Positions 35,658 to 47,093 of a stretch of 64,000 nucleotides of DNA are shown here, in pieces (position 1 is the first letter of the stretch; each line of letters starts with the position of its first letter). The notes beneath the pieces are model-generated. The model saw only the letters and a list, made by a program, of their open reading frames with translations, was not told where the DNA came from and made no database searches. The translations under genes and the position numbers were made by a program. The stretch lies in NCBI GenBank assembly GCA_905250075.1, contig CAJNOP010000311.1, positions 124,001-188,000 of the forward strand, given 5' to 3'. This DNA is from Rotaria sp. Silwood1 (Eukaryota > Rotifera > Eurotatoria > Philodinida > Philodinidae).

Positions 35658-37861
35658 TTAAATCGGTAATTCAAATTGAACAGCGATGGAAGCTGATCGA
35701 GCCAAACTAACAATCTGAGCAAGTTTAACTACCTATAATAAAAAAAAAACAAAAATCTTTTAAACATTATCTTAAAATTCTAATTATAAAAATCTTACCA
35801 ATCGAGCTCCATCATCCAGATCATCACATGCAAGAATTTTACATTGACTATTTGCAATAATTGCTTTTGCATCATCAACTCGTGTACCTATACATGTACA
35901 CACATGAAAACAAAAAATTGTCATATTAATACAAATATTATAATGAAAAATTATTAACCTTGTAATCGTACAACAATAGGTACAGTTAATTTAAGTTCTT
36001 TTGCAGCTGCAACAATACCCTGAGCAATAACATCACATCTCATAATACCTCCAAATATATTAACAAATACTGCTTGAACCTAATTATTCTTATAAAATAG
36101 ATTAAATATATATTTAATTATTTTAATTTACTCGAGGATCAGCAGTAATTAAATCAAATGCATCTTTAACTTGTGAAGCTGATGCACCACCACCAACATC
36201 AAGAAAATTAGCTGGATTACCACCATGTAATTTAATAATATCCATAGTAGCCATTGCTAAACCAGCACCATTAACAAGACATCCTATTTCACCATCAAGA
36301 CCAATATAATTTATATTTGATTCTTGTGCTTTAACATCACGCCAATCACTTTGTGCATTATCTTTTTCATCGAATACAGCATGTTGTCGATATTCAGAAT
36401 TATCATCTACGTTAATCTTACAATCCATACCTATATAACATATGATGTAATTTCATTCGTTAGCAATATGATTTTGCAAAATAAAAAAAAAAAATTTATA
36501 TTTCTAAACTTGAACTTTTCAGTAAACTAATTTTTATGTTATTGATGTTTCGTTGAGTTACTCTAGATACTTTGAAAGATTAGTGTTAGTGATATAAAAC
36601 CAAAAACGAAAAGGATAAGACTTTTCACTGTGCATATTTTGTAAAGAAATTTTCAGGATAAGATATTTTTGTTGTTGTTAGCGAAGTGAATGAGAACAAA
36701 TATTCAAACCTTTCTTGAAGATCATGAGATAATATCAAAAACAAAAAGTTTTACTATAGTTCTCAAAAATTTTACTTATATAAAAATAAATATACAAGAA
36801 AAAAGAACTTACAATATATTTTTCCATCAGCTGCTTCTGTTAATGGATTGATTTCTAATAAAACAATATCTTTAGTAATAAATAAATTATATAATTTCAT
36901 CATTGTATCAGCTGCCTAGAAAATACAAGACAAGATTTTGTTGATATAATAAAAAAAATTTTTTTTTTTTTTGTTTTTTTGCTTCTTAACCTCTTCAAGA
37001 GCTTCATTACGAAATTGAAGTCTTTTAGCAATAGACAATGCATCATGACGTTCAAGACCTCGTACAATATCAATTGGATGATGAATAATTGCTTCTGGAT
37101 GTTCAGAAGCTATTTCTTCAATATTAGTACCACCTTGAGTTGATGTAATAATAACAGGACCATCAAAACGTCGTTCTAATGCCACTAGAAAAATATCATA
37201 CTTCAATCTTAAATATAAAAAAAAGAAAAAAATTTAATTATCTTACATGCAAAATAATATTCACGTCGAGTAAATAATTTTTCACACATAATTATTTTTG
37301 TAACAGGTTTACCGTCTCGACCAGTTTGTTTTGTATATAAACGATGACCAAGCATTTTTGTTGCAACTTGTTTTGCTTCATCAGGTCTATAAGAAATTTG
37401 TTTTTGTTTTCTATCAAATAAGAGTATTAAAATTCTTACGAAAAAGTCATTTTAACACCACCTTTAAGACCACTATCAAATATACCTTTACCACGACCAC
37501 CAGCAAGAATCTGAGCTTTAATTACAAGATCATTACTAAGTTCTGAATAAATTCAAAATAAAAAAATACAATATAAGTAATTAATAGAATAACATTATTG
37601 AAAAACAAACCATGACTTGAAGCAATTTGATAAACTTGATCAACGGATTCAGCTACACGAAATTTTGGTACACGAATACCAACTTGTTCAAGTAATCCCA
37701 TAGAAACATATTCATGAAGTAATAAATAAAAACGTTTTTGTATAGTCAAATTAGATTTTGTTGATATTGGTACAAGCTAAAAAAAAATAAAAAGATCATA
37801 AATTTTTTTCTTTCGAATGACGTAAATTTACTTTCAACAATGTATTTTTAACGAATGTCAT
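35658..37861 (-). CDS. SUCLA2: succinyl-CoA ligase [ADP-forming] beta subunit, mitochondrial
   Basis: TCA-cycle enzyme of the mitochondrial matrix; with the alpha subunit it converts succinyl-CoA and ADP to succinate and ATP. About ten exons. Exon 1 (37861-37832) codes [10 protein letters not shown] and runs into [16 protein letters not shown], a basic, hydroxylated presequence without acidic residues. The ATP-grasp part has [40 protein letters not shown] and [15 protein letters not shown]. The CoA-ligase part has [51 protein letters not shown] and [16 protein letters not shown]. It ends QFELPI with TAA at 35660-35658, the same ending as the ADP-specific animal subunit. One intron (36429-36811) is longer than the rest. 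A large palindrome lies just upstream of the start codon. Confidence 0.96.
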
Positions 37862-37890
37862 TTTTGTATTTTGAGATTTTTGTATGATTG

Positions 37891-38030
37891 ATTCGAAGGT
37901 ACTTCTTCAGATCAACGACACCTCCCCGTATTGGTTGAACAATAAACAGGAAAGGAAAATTTTCCTTTCCTGTTTATTGTTCAACCAATACGAGGAGGTG
38001 TCGTTGATCTGAAGAAGTACCGATTCGAAT
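37891..38030. repeat. near-perfect 140-bp palindrome upstream of SUCLA2
   Basis: The arms are about 69 bp each and meet with no spacer at 37959/37960 (GGAAAA|TTTTCC). The left arm reads TCAGATCAACGACACCTCC and the right arm is its reverse complement, apart from one C/T difference near 37926 and a short indel near the outer ends (ATTCGAAGGTAC against ATTCGAATCGGTAC). It begins 30 bp upstream of the SUCLA2 ATG, so it is in the promoter or 5' UTR. It has no coding capacity. Confidence 0.9.
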
Positions 38031-38784
38031 AAATTTATTTAAAAATAATTCTTAATAGATTTCCATAAAAAGTGATTCATTTTCTTTTAGAACTGATTTA
38101 TTATTATTTTTCAGTATATCGTCGTTGTATTAAATATGTGTTATTCGCTTTTATTATCATCAATCAAAGCATGTTTTACAAGAGGTCGCACAATGATGAA
38201 TATATTTACATTAGAAAAGTACATTTAAACATCTTTCAAAACACTAATGAGAATATATATTTTTTTTTGTTAATTTTTTATTCTAGAAAACACAATATCA
38301 AATTGTCAATTATTTTTCACTTTATTTATCTTTCATTTTACTTCAAACAACATAACTATCTTCTTTATACGACTAGCTCCAATTACTACATATTAATTGC
38401 GACCTAAAATGAAGCTAATTTTGAAAAAAACGACGATTTTTTTCAAGTAAAATTTGAATTCTTTCAAAAATGTGAATATTTTTCAGTTAACGAATTAAAT
38501 CAATATTAGTTAATGCCAGAGTCCTGCAAGACAGCATAGATGAGATTTGGAACTCTAGCTAACGTGTAATGTTTTAACCTAGTTAAAATTTTTTTGTACA
38601 CGAGCAGTTAGTTTACAATCATGTTGATGACTTTTACCATTGTAGTTTTAAAATCACATCATATTTTTTTCTTTTGAAGTAATAATACGAGAAGAAGTTT
38701 TACATGCTAAAATATATACGAACGAACTATTCTGATTTTCAAACTTTAGTATCAAATTGTTCTTTTAGTTTTTAATGTTGTTGA
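38031..38784. other. intergenic, nothing recognised
   Basis: AT-rich; the frame at 38072-38407 is made of AT-rich codons and has no domain. Confidence 0.4.
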
Positions 38785-39114
38785 TTAACCCTTTGAGGAC
38801 GGGTGGGTGATATTTGTCCCACCTATTTTTCAGTACAGAAAATGTTTGTTCTATGTTAAACTGTTACAATCTTTAAGGTAAATAGGTCATCTATCTGCCA
38901 CCTGATGCAGGTCTTTTCTCTCTTTCTTCCTGCCATATAGAACTTCTCAGATGTCCTCCCTTCTTCCTGCTACTATATACTGACGCATGATTTCTCTTTC
39001 TCTTCTCTCAATGAATTATCATCAGGTTTCTATCTCATCATTTGAAGCCAAATACAACAGTCTGATTGAAGAACCATTTTTCGATTGAAAAAAATTCCGT
39101 CCTCAAAGGGTTAA
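38785..39114. mobile_element. piggyBac-type MITE with TTAA duplications
   Basis: TTAA (38785-38788) is followed by CCCTTTGAGGACGG, and the right end has the exact reverse complement CCGTCCTCAAAGGG followed by TTAA (39111-39114). The 14-bp perfect terminal inverted repeats and TTAA duplication are the hallmark of piggyBac elements. The 322-bp body has no transposase and is less AT-rich than its surroundings. A subterminal hairpin GGTGGG...CCCACC lies just inside the left end. The intact ends suggest recent insertion. Confidence 0.85.
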
Positions 39115-39993
39115 ATAAACTTGATATTCATTTGTTTAAATGACTTATTACTTTTATTTTCATCTTTGTGTATTTATCAATAAATACACAAGTCATGATA
39201 CGATTCTGTAGTAACTAATTAGTCAAAAAAAGTGATCGTTATTTTGAAAATACAATAAAAAGAAAGCAAAACTAATCTTTTACTCATTATGAAAAGCAGT
39301 TATTTCTCATGAATTAGTTAGATTTTTAAATTACAACTAAACAATTACGACTTCAATCCAAAGAATTAATATCCTATCGTTATAATAGCTCGTGTAGAAT
39401 AAATTGATCGAGGATGCATTTTGTTTTTTAAATCCTGTTTTCTGAATTATTAATAAATTAGTTGTTAACATTCATTATTTTCAATATTATTTAACTAATT
39501 GAAAATATTTCATTCATTAATAGATACATTAATAAAATGAAATCTTTTATTTTTCATCTATTATATAATGTTCAATATTTTAAAATGATTACAACGACGA
39601 ACATAATTTTTCTTTTTTTTTCTCTCAATAATTATTCACTTTTTTTTTTCTTTTCTTTATTGTGCGTCATCTGTCTCAACACATTTCTCATCTTATTTTT
39701 TAGTCTCATCTGGTGCTTCATATAATTCTGTATAAACAAAAATGAGAACCAACAATCGACAGGAAACAACGAATCCTATCAAATAGATGTGTCTTGTGTT
39801 TGTAATTGTAGAGAATACAAGAAAATTGATCTCATCATTATTATCAGTATTTCTAATCAAGGTCATTATTAATTTTCTAGATCAATTATCAATAATATTA
39901 TCGTACAATGTTTTTCATTTGATTTTTATATGGATAGTCAATATAGTTTTGATTATATATTACAAAATCAAAAGTCTCGTTTCTATATCGATT
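39115..39993. other. intergenic / promoter of the channel gene
   Basis: AT-rich. An open frame runs upstream of the chosen channel start from 39787, rich in Ile/Leu, but its composition is that of noncoding AT-rich DNA. Confidence 0.4.
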
Positions 39994-42457
39994 ATGTCTA
40001 ATACAATACGATCCGATTCTTATTCAGAATCAGTTAAACAAGGAATTCATTCATTAGCTACATTACCAATAACATCGAATAGACGAGCAAAAACAATCGA
40101 TAATATTCATCGACAATCGATTTATTATCAACCTGTTAATGAATTATCTTCAAGTACGAGATCTATTGGTAGATCAACGAGTATGTGATTACATATTATA
40201 AAAAAAAACGAAGAAGAAGACTGTTGTTTTTTCCATATGTTCATGAAAAATAATAAAATATAAATCTATATTGAAGTTGTCATCATTTTATTTAGAAGAT
40301 CTATAAATACTTATTTACTATCCTTTCTCTTGATATGTGTCTTAGTAATAAAAATAATTCTTCATTATAATCTATTCTCGGATCTTATAAATGACAAATC
40401 ATATTAAAATACTCTATGATTGGATTGACATTAATAAAAAAATAATGAGAAAAATCTTTACTTTCTATTTTTGACTTTTATCGCTCGATTATTATTAGTT
40501 CAATAAATATTTCAAGTTTATTTTATAGTGATGACTACATCATTAACTCATCCAAATTTTCAAATAGAACGACAAAAAGAAAAACCAAATTCTAAATTAT
40601 TAAATCCTTCATTCAATATAAAACCACCACGTGAAGTTTCTCTTCGTGTTAAATTTATTCGTCTTGGTGAAGTAAGTTTATATTCTTTGTTTTATCATTT
40701 ATTTTCTATTAATAAAAAAAAAAAAAAACAAAAACTAAATAAATAAATAACAAAGGTAATTACATTAGAAGAAAAATTTTATGCTGAAGTTGTTATTGAA
40801 GCACGATGGTTATATGATCCTGATGCAGCTGAATGGAATCCAAATCTTTATGTTAAAAATGCACTTGGTGATGTTAAACAAGAAGTTGCTAGTGAATTAG
40901 TTGATCATTTAGATGAACCTATTCATATAAATAAAAAAAAATATGATAATATTTATGTATGGGAAATACGTAAAGTTGTTGGTACATTTTGGGAAAAACT
41001 TGAATTAAATAGTTTTCCAGTTGATGTTCAACAACTTTCACTTCAAATTGTTACACGATGTCCAATAGAAGAATGTATTTTAGTTGAAAATCGTTGTCAA
41101 CCATGTATGGTTAATCGAGAAGCTTTTTTAGGTAATTTAAATAATAAATGATAAAAATATTATAGAATAATTTTATTTATTTAGCACAACAAGAATGGTT
41201 TCTTTATGAAAATATTGAAACACGTTCGACAATAACAATGGAAGATTTTAGTTTTCGACCTATTCGTCAATCAACATATATTGGTAGATTTTATTGAATT
41301 AAAAAGTTTTTTTTTTGTTTTAATGCTTGAGCAGTTTCATTAGTTAGCGACACGACTTTTTAAAATTAAAAAAAAAAATGAGTATCTTTAAATTTTTTTA
41401 TGTAATATATGTATTTAGAGTCTTTTTTTTCGCTGAGTTATGATTGAAAAATCAACATTAGTGACATGAAAGAAAGAAGAACGTAGGTTTTCATTGTGTT
41501 CATTTGCATTTACAAATACTGCAAGTTCAATCAGAATTATCAAAAATTAAATAGCGTATTTTATAAAGTACTCTTTAGATTACAAAATCTCTACGCAAAG
41601 TTTTTTCTTGAACATATTTAAGTTCTTTTTAAAAATTGAATTTATTCATTTTTAGTAATGTGTGCGAGTACGAAAAACCCATGAGTGAGACGTTTAAACA
41701 CCAATTTTAAATAGTACAAAACATTATTGAAGATCTCGAGATCATAGTAAAACAAAAATAACTCATTTTGAGTTATAAGGCGTCCAAATCAACTCGATGA
41801 TGTTCATGTCCTATATTTACCACTTGTGCTCATATATATATTTTTTTTTAAATTTTTTAGTAACATGTTGTGTTGCTCGTCGACCGGGTTATTTCTATTG
41901 GAATGTTTATTTACTTATTTTTCTTATTACATTCATTGCACTAACTGTCTATGGTGTTGCACCTGAATATCCACATAGTCGTCTTCAGATTACTTGTTTG
42001 TTTATTTATTTAATTCTATTATTTAATGACAATATTTTATTTTAATCTAGGTACACTTTTACTTACGTCAATTATGTTTCGTTGGTCAGTATCACGTCTT
42101 CTTCCACCTGTATCTTATTTAACATTATTAGATAAATATACACTTATATCATTAGTATTTATATCTCTTAATTCAATATGGCATTCAATAATTGGTTTTC
42201 TTATACGACGTATGGATATATCAAAAACAATTGATTATTATGTACTTATTATATTTACAATAGTTTTTATTGTATATCATTGTTTAATGGTATTCTCATT
42301 ATATCAAGCATTACGTCGTCGTCAAATAATGCTTGAAAGTGATCGTAAATATGCATCGAAATTAGCTGGTATGTTTGAAACATTTGTACAAGGTCATCAT
42401 GCTGTACAACATTTTAAAGATAGACAAAATTCAAGTCATACATCTTTATTTGTTTAA
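39994..42457 (+). CDS. pentameric ligand-gated ion channel homologue
   Basis: Six exons: 39994-40180, 40529-40671, 40756-41131, 41185-41283, 41861-41995 and 42051-42457. Phases agree and give 448 residues. The extracellular-type beta domain has RWLYDPDAAEWNPNLYV, KLELNSFPVDVQQLSLQIVT and a Cys-containing loop RCPIEECILVENRCQPC. Four membrane helices follow: FYWNVYLLIFLITFIALTVY; the M2-M3 region TLLLTSIMFRWSVSRLLPPV with SYLTLLDKYTLISLVFISL; and YYVLIIFTIVFIVYHCLMVF as M4. The TLLLTS...LP..SYLT.LDKY pattern is strongly that of the Cys-loop superfamily. The N-terminus (MSNTIRSDSYSESVKQGIHS) is hydrophilic, about 110 residues, with no signal peptide, and the M3-M4 loop is short. Ligand and ion selectivity cannot be told. 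An earlier in-frame start at 39787 would add Ile/Leu-rich sequence and seems unlikely. Confidence 0.85.
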
Positions 42458-42539
42458 TAATATATATTACTATCTTTTCTTTTTTTTTTCTATTGAACAA
42501 AAAAAAAAAATAAGTTACATCGAAATAAATATATTTGTA

Positions 42540-45203
42540 TTATTGTCGTTTATGTATACATATAAGATTATTATTTGTAGTTAAACATAAATAATGTTCA
42601 TTTAGACTAGTCGATAATATATTGAATGATTCAGAAGTTTCATTTTGTTCACATAAAATTTTAAATTGTTTATTTTTAAAAATTGACTTTTTTGTTTTAT
42701 ATGTTTGAATTTGATGATAAAAAAATGAATTATCATTACTACCAACAATACATTCAAATGATTCATTCGTATTGTTTTTTTTATTATTCATTGAAAATGT
42801 AGATATTCTTGTTGAAATTTTTCGAGAAGGATTTGATAATAAGAATAAAATATGTAATTGTTGATCTTTAAGTGATTGTTGAAGATCAAAACAACAAATT
42901 TGATCAAGACCAAGAATATTCATAGCAATTAAATAAGTTGAACTATTAATTAAACAAAATGATTCAATATGTTCACTTATAGTCCATATTGATTTAGGAA
43001 ATGCAAGTTGAATAGGTAATTGTTCTTGTTTATCTTGATATTTAATAATAAAAAGTCCTGATGTTGTACCAACAAGAAGAACAATATTATCTTTTGATAA
43101 TGGACAAAAAAGTAAATCAGTTATATTAATAAGTGGACCATAACCACTATAAAGATTATAGATATGTGTAATTGGAACTTTATTAATAAACATAGATGAA
43201 TCAACATAATCAAATTGTGCAGTTGGTTTGTTTTGTTTACGTATAAAAGATTGAAGTCGATCGATATATGATCGAATATTAATAAAACGAACAATATGAT
43301 ATGAACCAACGACTAATGTATATGGATTACATGAATGCCAAGTTAAACAACTAATTGAAGAAGCCTAAGAATACGAAAAAGAAAATTTCAAGAGAATCTT
43401 TAATCGTATTAAACTATGCAAAACTTGTGAAAACTGCAAAAATTCGCAACGAATGTTATTCAGACACCTATGATTATTTTTATTCTTACTTGTAAAAAAT
43501 ATTTTATCATTAAAAATCAAACTAACCATCAATGGCTGTATTTCTATAGCAGTATCTGATATGTGTCAAATTTTTGTGGTGTCTAGTATCGACTGATTTT
43601 CTCTTTCTCTATTTTCTTTCTTTCATTTTGGTACTTAGAAATAAAGAATGTGTCCTTGACATTTTGTTTTTATTCGACAGTTGTGACAACAAGGTTATGC
43701 GATAGAATTTTTATTCTGAATAGAATCTGCGACATTTATATCATTAATACTATAGTTTCGGAAATATCAAACATGAAACTGTTCAGAATCTCGAAGACTG
43801 AGTTAAAATTAGTTTTATATTTTTCATCAGTGTTGTTGTAGATGTTATATGTAAAAAAGAAATAAAATAAAAAAACTTTTGTACAACTTAACATGAGTTA
43901 TAAAACGAACAGCTTGAGATTATTCTGTTATTTCTAATATTGTTAGTAAAGATAAGAATTTCTGTAGAAACTTGTAGAATTCAAAAAAATATATATATAT
44001 TTCAAAACTATCAATGATCATTTGTTTTTTTTTGTCAAGTTCTTCGAACTAAAAAAAAATCATATTTAAATAACTTACAGACAATTCAATATGTCCGAAC
44101 ATAAGATTCCATTTTTGTGATATAAGATACACATGTCCATTGCTTGATCCAACAGCTAATACTTTTAAATTTTCATTTAAATTTTCAATTTCAATCCAAC
44201 ATAAACATGAAAAATATTCTGCATTTGTTTTTCTATTTTTATCTTTTATTTTTCGACTAGGTAGCATTACTGTCGAAAGTAATAGATCAACTTCAAATAG
44301 ATGTGTTATTTCACATGTATCACAATTAATAAAACATACTTTTTGACCACCACATGTTGCTAATATATTATTTGATGTATTTGGTTCAAATGCACACATA
44401 CATACAGATATTGTTGATAAATCATCATTAGATTTATGATGACAACGAAGAAATTTTAATGGTTCAAAAAATATTTTTGATTTCTCATTGATATTAATTG
44501 ATTGATTAAAATCATCAGTTAAATATGTTTTCAAACTTCGTTTTGATTGAGAATAAAATTCATTCATCTTTTTTTCAATTAAATAATTTCCTAATAATGA
44601 TAAATGAAATTGAGAAAATATGTTTTCTTTTTCGATAAGTGTTATTATTGATTGATGAAAATCATTTAGTAAGTTTTGTGGTATTTGATCATCTTTTTTA
44701 TGTTTATCATAATGTAATAACGACCATAAATGATCAATATTTGTTTCAATTAATAATAATAATTGATCAAGTTTTAATTGATCATTATGAATTTGTTCTT
44801 GATTTGAATCAATTAAATGTTCTATTGTTGGACAAATATATAATGATAAAAATCTTTCATTATTTCGAAGAATATTATTTGTTATATCTAAAGTTTTTAA
44901 ATATTTAAAATCTTTAAGAAATAAAAGTGTTTCTAATTTATTATGACTTAAATTTAAATATTCAATGAAATTTTGAGATAATTTTGACCAATCTGGATTA
45001 ATTGATATTATTTGATTATAAGATAAATCAAGAGATTTTAATTTAGGAAATTGTTCAAATGAAAATGAATCGATATTTATTAATTGTAAATTTGATAAAT
45101 TTAATTCTGTTAATTGATCATAACAAGATAAAATTGGTAAACATTTACACGATGTTATTAATGATAAATAGTCGTTTTCAGAATGATGATTCGATGATAT
45201 CAT
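42540..45203 (-). CDS. LRWD1: leucine-rich repeat and WD repeat protein (LRWD1/ORCA homologue)
   Basis: Origin-recognition-complex-associated protein that in animals stabilises ORC on chromatin and binds heterochromatin marks. Two exons, 45203-44079 and 43364-42540, joined in phase 0 across a 714-bp intron, give 649 residues, close to the human length. The N-terminal leucine-rich repeats are plain (LTELNLSNLQL, LKSLDLSYNQI, IEYLNLSHNKL, LKTLDITNNIL, residues about 30-120). A helical Asn/Lys/Gln-rich linker follows. The WD propeller starts with FLRCHHKSND, CAFEPNTSNNILATCGGQ and KVCFINCDTCEI, which matches LRWD1 rather than a generic WD protein, and continues with VLAVGSSNGHVYLIS. Later blades are divergent. 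An AG lies three bases before the ATG. It is convergent with the channel gene; the stops are about 82 bp apart. Confidence 0.85.
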
Positions 45204-46340
45204 GATCTAGAATGATATAAAATTATTAGGAAAATTACAACAAAAATATGATGACTGATGGAAACAAATAAATATATTTATTTGATAGTAAAAAAAAAAT
45301 TCCAGTACGATATAAATTATTTCATTAATAAATATTGCAGCTTCTTCTGTAATCTACAAAAATATTAAAAATATTGAATAAAATAAAATTTACAATATCA
45401 TTATGTTCATTGCAAATACTATAGAGAATATTCTAGAAAGAAAAGTTTAAAATATTTTGTTCTATTAAATTTGAAATTAAAAAAAAAAGATATTGCATCA
45501 ATAAATTATTATATAAATAGTAAACTAGAGTTCAAGATAGACAAGGTTCAATTCACGAACAGATCAGTGCAGTTCTTACGTACGAATTTCATTAAGAATC
45601 TAATCGTTTTGAAGTCGAGATAATATATAAACATGCAGCCTCTAATGAGTTATGAATGCCTCGGAAAAAGCTTGGGCTTTTAACCAATCGCTGCCGACAT
45701 ATGGCATTTTGACAAGAGTTTTTAGCGGAACAACATAGTTTCTCTCATCCATACGAATAATTTATTATCAGATTCTTAGATCTTTTTGTCGATAACCACA
45801 TCTAAGGAGAGAATCGATCAGAAGATGTTTATTTTTCATAACAAATCAATCCTAATCATGTCTATCTTTATGCTATATTTTAAATGAAAATTTGAAACTC
45901 AGTTTTTTCAGTATTTCTGAGGAAATGACGTTGTTCGGCTGAATATTACCGTACAAATAAACAATTTTTATCTTGCTCCAACTTTCATAAAATACAATAA
46001 TACAAAAAAAAAATATGATAAAGAATATCCTACAATTCGAATTGATTACTTATTAACATTTCAAGTTAATAATTTACTTTGTAAATAATGAAAATGTACA
46101 CTAGAAAAAAACAATAAACAACAATCTAAAGTCTCAATATTTTCTTATACCATTCAAACACATTCTGAATCAGATCTTGTACTTTTACTCGATAATTAGA
46201 TCAATTCTATAAAAAAAAAAAAACATTTACAAAAAGTTTTTCATCTAATTTTAGTCTTAATTGAAACTAAATAATTTGCATTTACGAAATAGTGTTAATC
46301 CTATTGTTTGTTGATAATTATTAGAATTTTTTTTTCATAT
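45204..46340. other. intergenic, nothing recognised
   Basis: AT-rich; holds the LRWD1 promoter. No frame, RNA or defined repeat seen. Confidence 0.4.
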
Positions 46341-46450
46341 CTATTTCCCAAATGATTCATTACTTTGTGTATGAAATCGATTGTTAAGAGAGTTGTTACA
46401 ACGAGAATGACAAAAACAAGAAGCAAGTTCAGATGATTTTGTACATCGAC
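46341..46450 (-). CDS. orphan Cys-rich terminal exon (candidate)
   Basis: After an acceptor (AATTTTTAG) the minus strand reads GRCTKSSELASCFCHSRCNN and then NRFHTQSNESFGK with a stop at 46341. The GRC...CFC...C spacing recalls a somatomedin-B-like disulfide knot, but the usual final Cys pair is missing. No upstream exon could be found between 46451 and 47093. It may be a gene remnant or the last exon of a gene I failed to trace. Confidence 0.3.
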
Positions 46451-47093
46451 CTAAAAATTTAATAAGAAAAACAAATATTAAGTTTGAAAAAGCATTTCTT
46501 TTTTTTTGCTATCTGATTGAATAATTAAATCTCGATGGTAAGATCATTGTTATGCATGCAAAATTATTTCTAAACAATTTTTATTATGATCTCGAATTTT
46601 TTCTATTTGAAGAATTCATTTTGAAAAATTGAATCTTTAAGTACTATTATTAAATGAACGAAACAAAGACATAACTTTTATTTACATCTAAATATTAAGA
46701 ACTAAATGTTTCAAAAGAATGATTATACCGCCGCTATTAATGATTCATATTATATTTAAATTCACCTATTATGATTTTGTTTTTCTTTATCTTTACAGAG
46801 GGTGTTAGATGTTAGACATAGACAAAAATTAACAATAAAACATAAGTTTATGCTTACAAGTGGAAATCATCAATAAATTCATACATAAATCTTCCAAATA
46901 ATCTATTAATGTTATTTACTATTGAATATTATTCGTCTAAAGCTGCACAAGTGCTATAGTTTTTTTTCATGATGAAATCAATACAACTATCGTACTATAT
47001 AACTTTTCATGATAAGAAAAAGAAGTATAACAAAAAAAAAATTTTTTTTTCTACATCATAAATCAAAAAATATTGATAGACATCTTTAATATT

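Noticed and set aside
39787..39993. An earlier in-frame start for the ion channel that would add a hydrophobic N-terminus.
   Set aside because: The added stretch is Ile/Leu/Val-rich with no signal-peptide layout and the codon texture of noncoding DNA; the downstream ATG at 39994 begins protein-like sequence.
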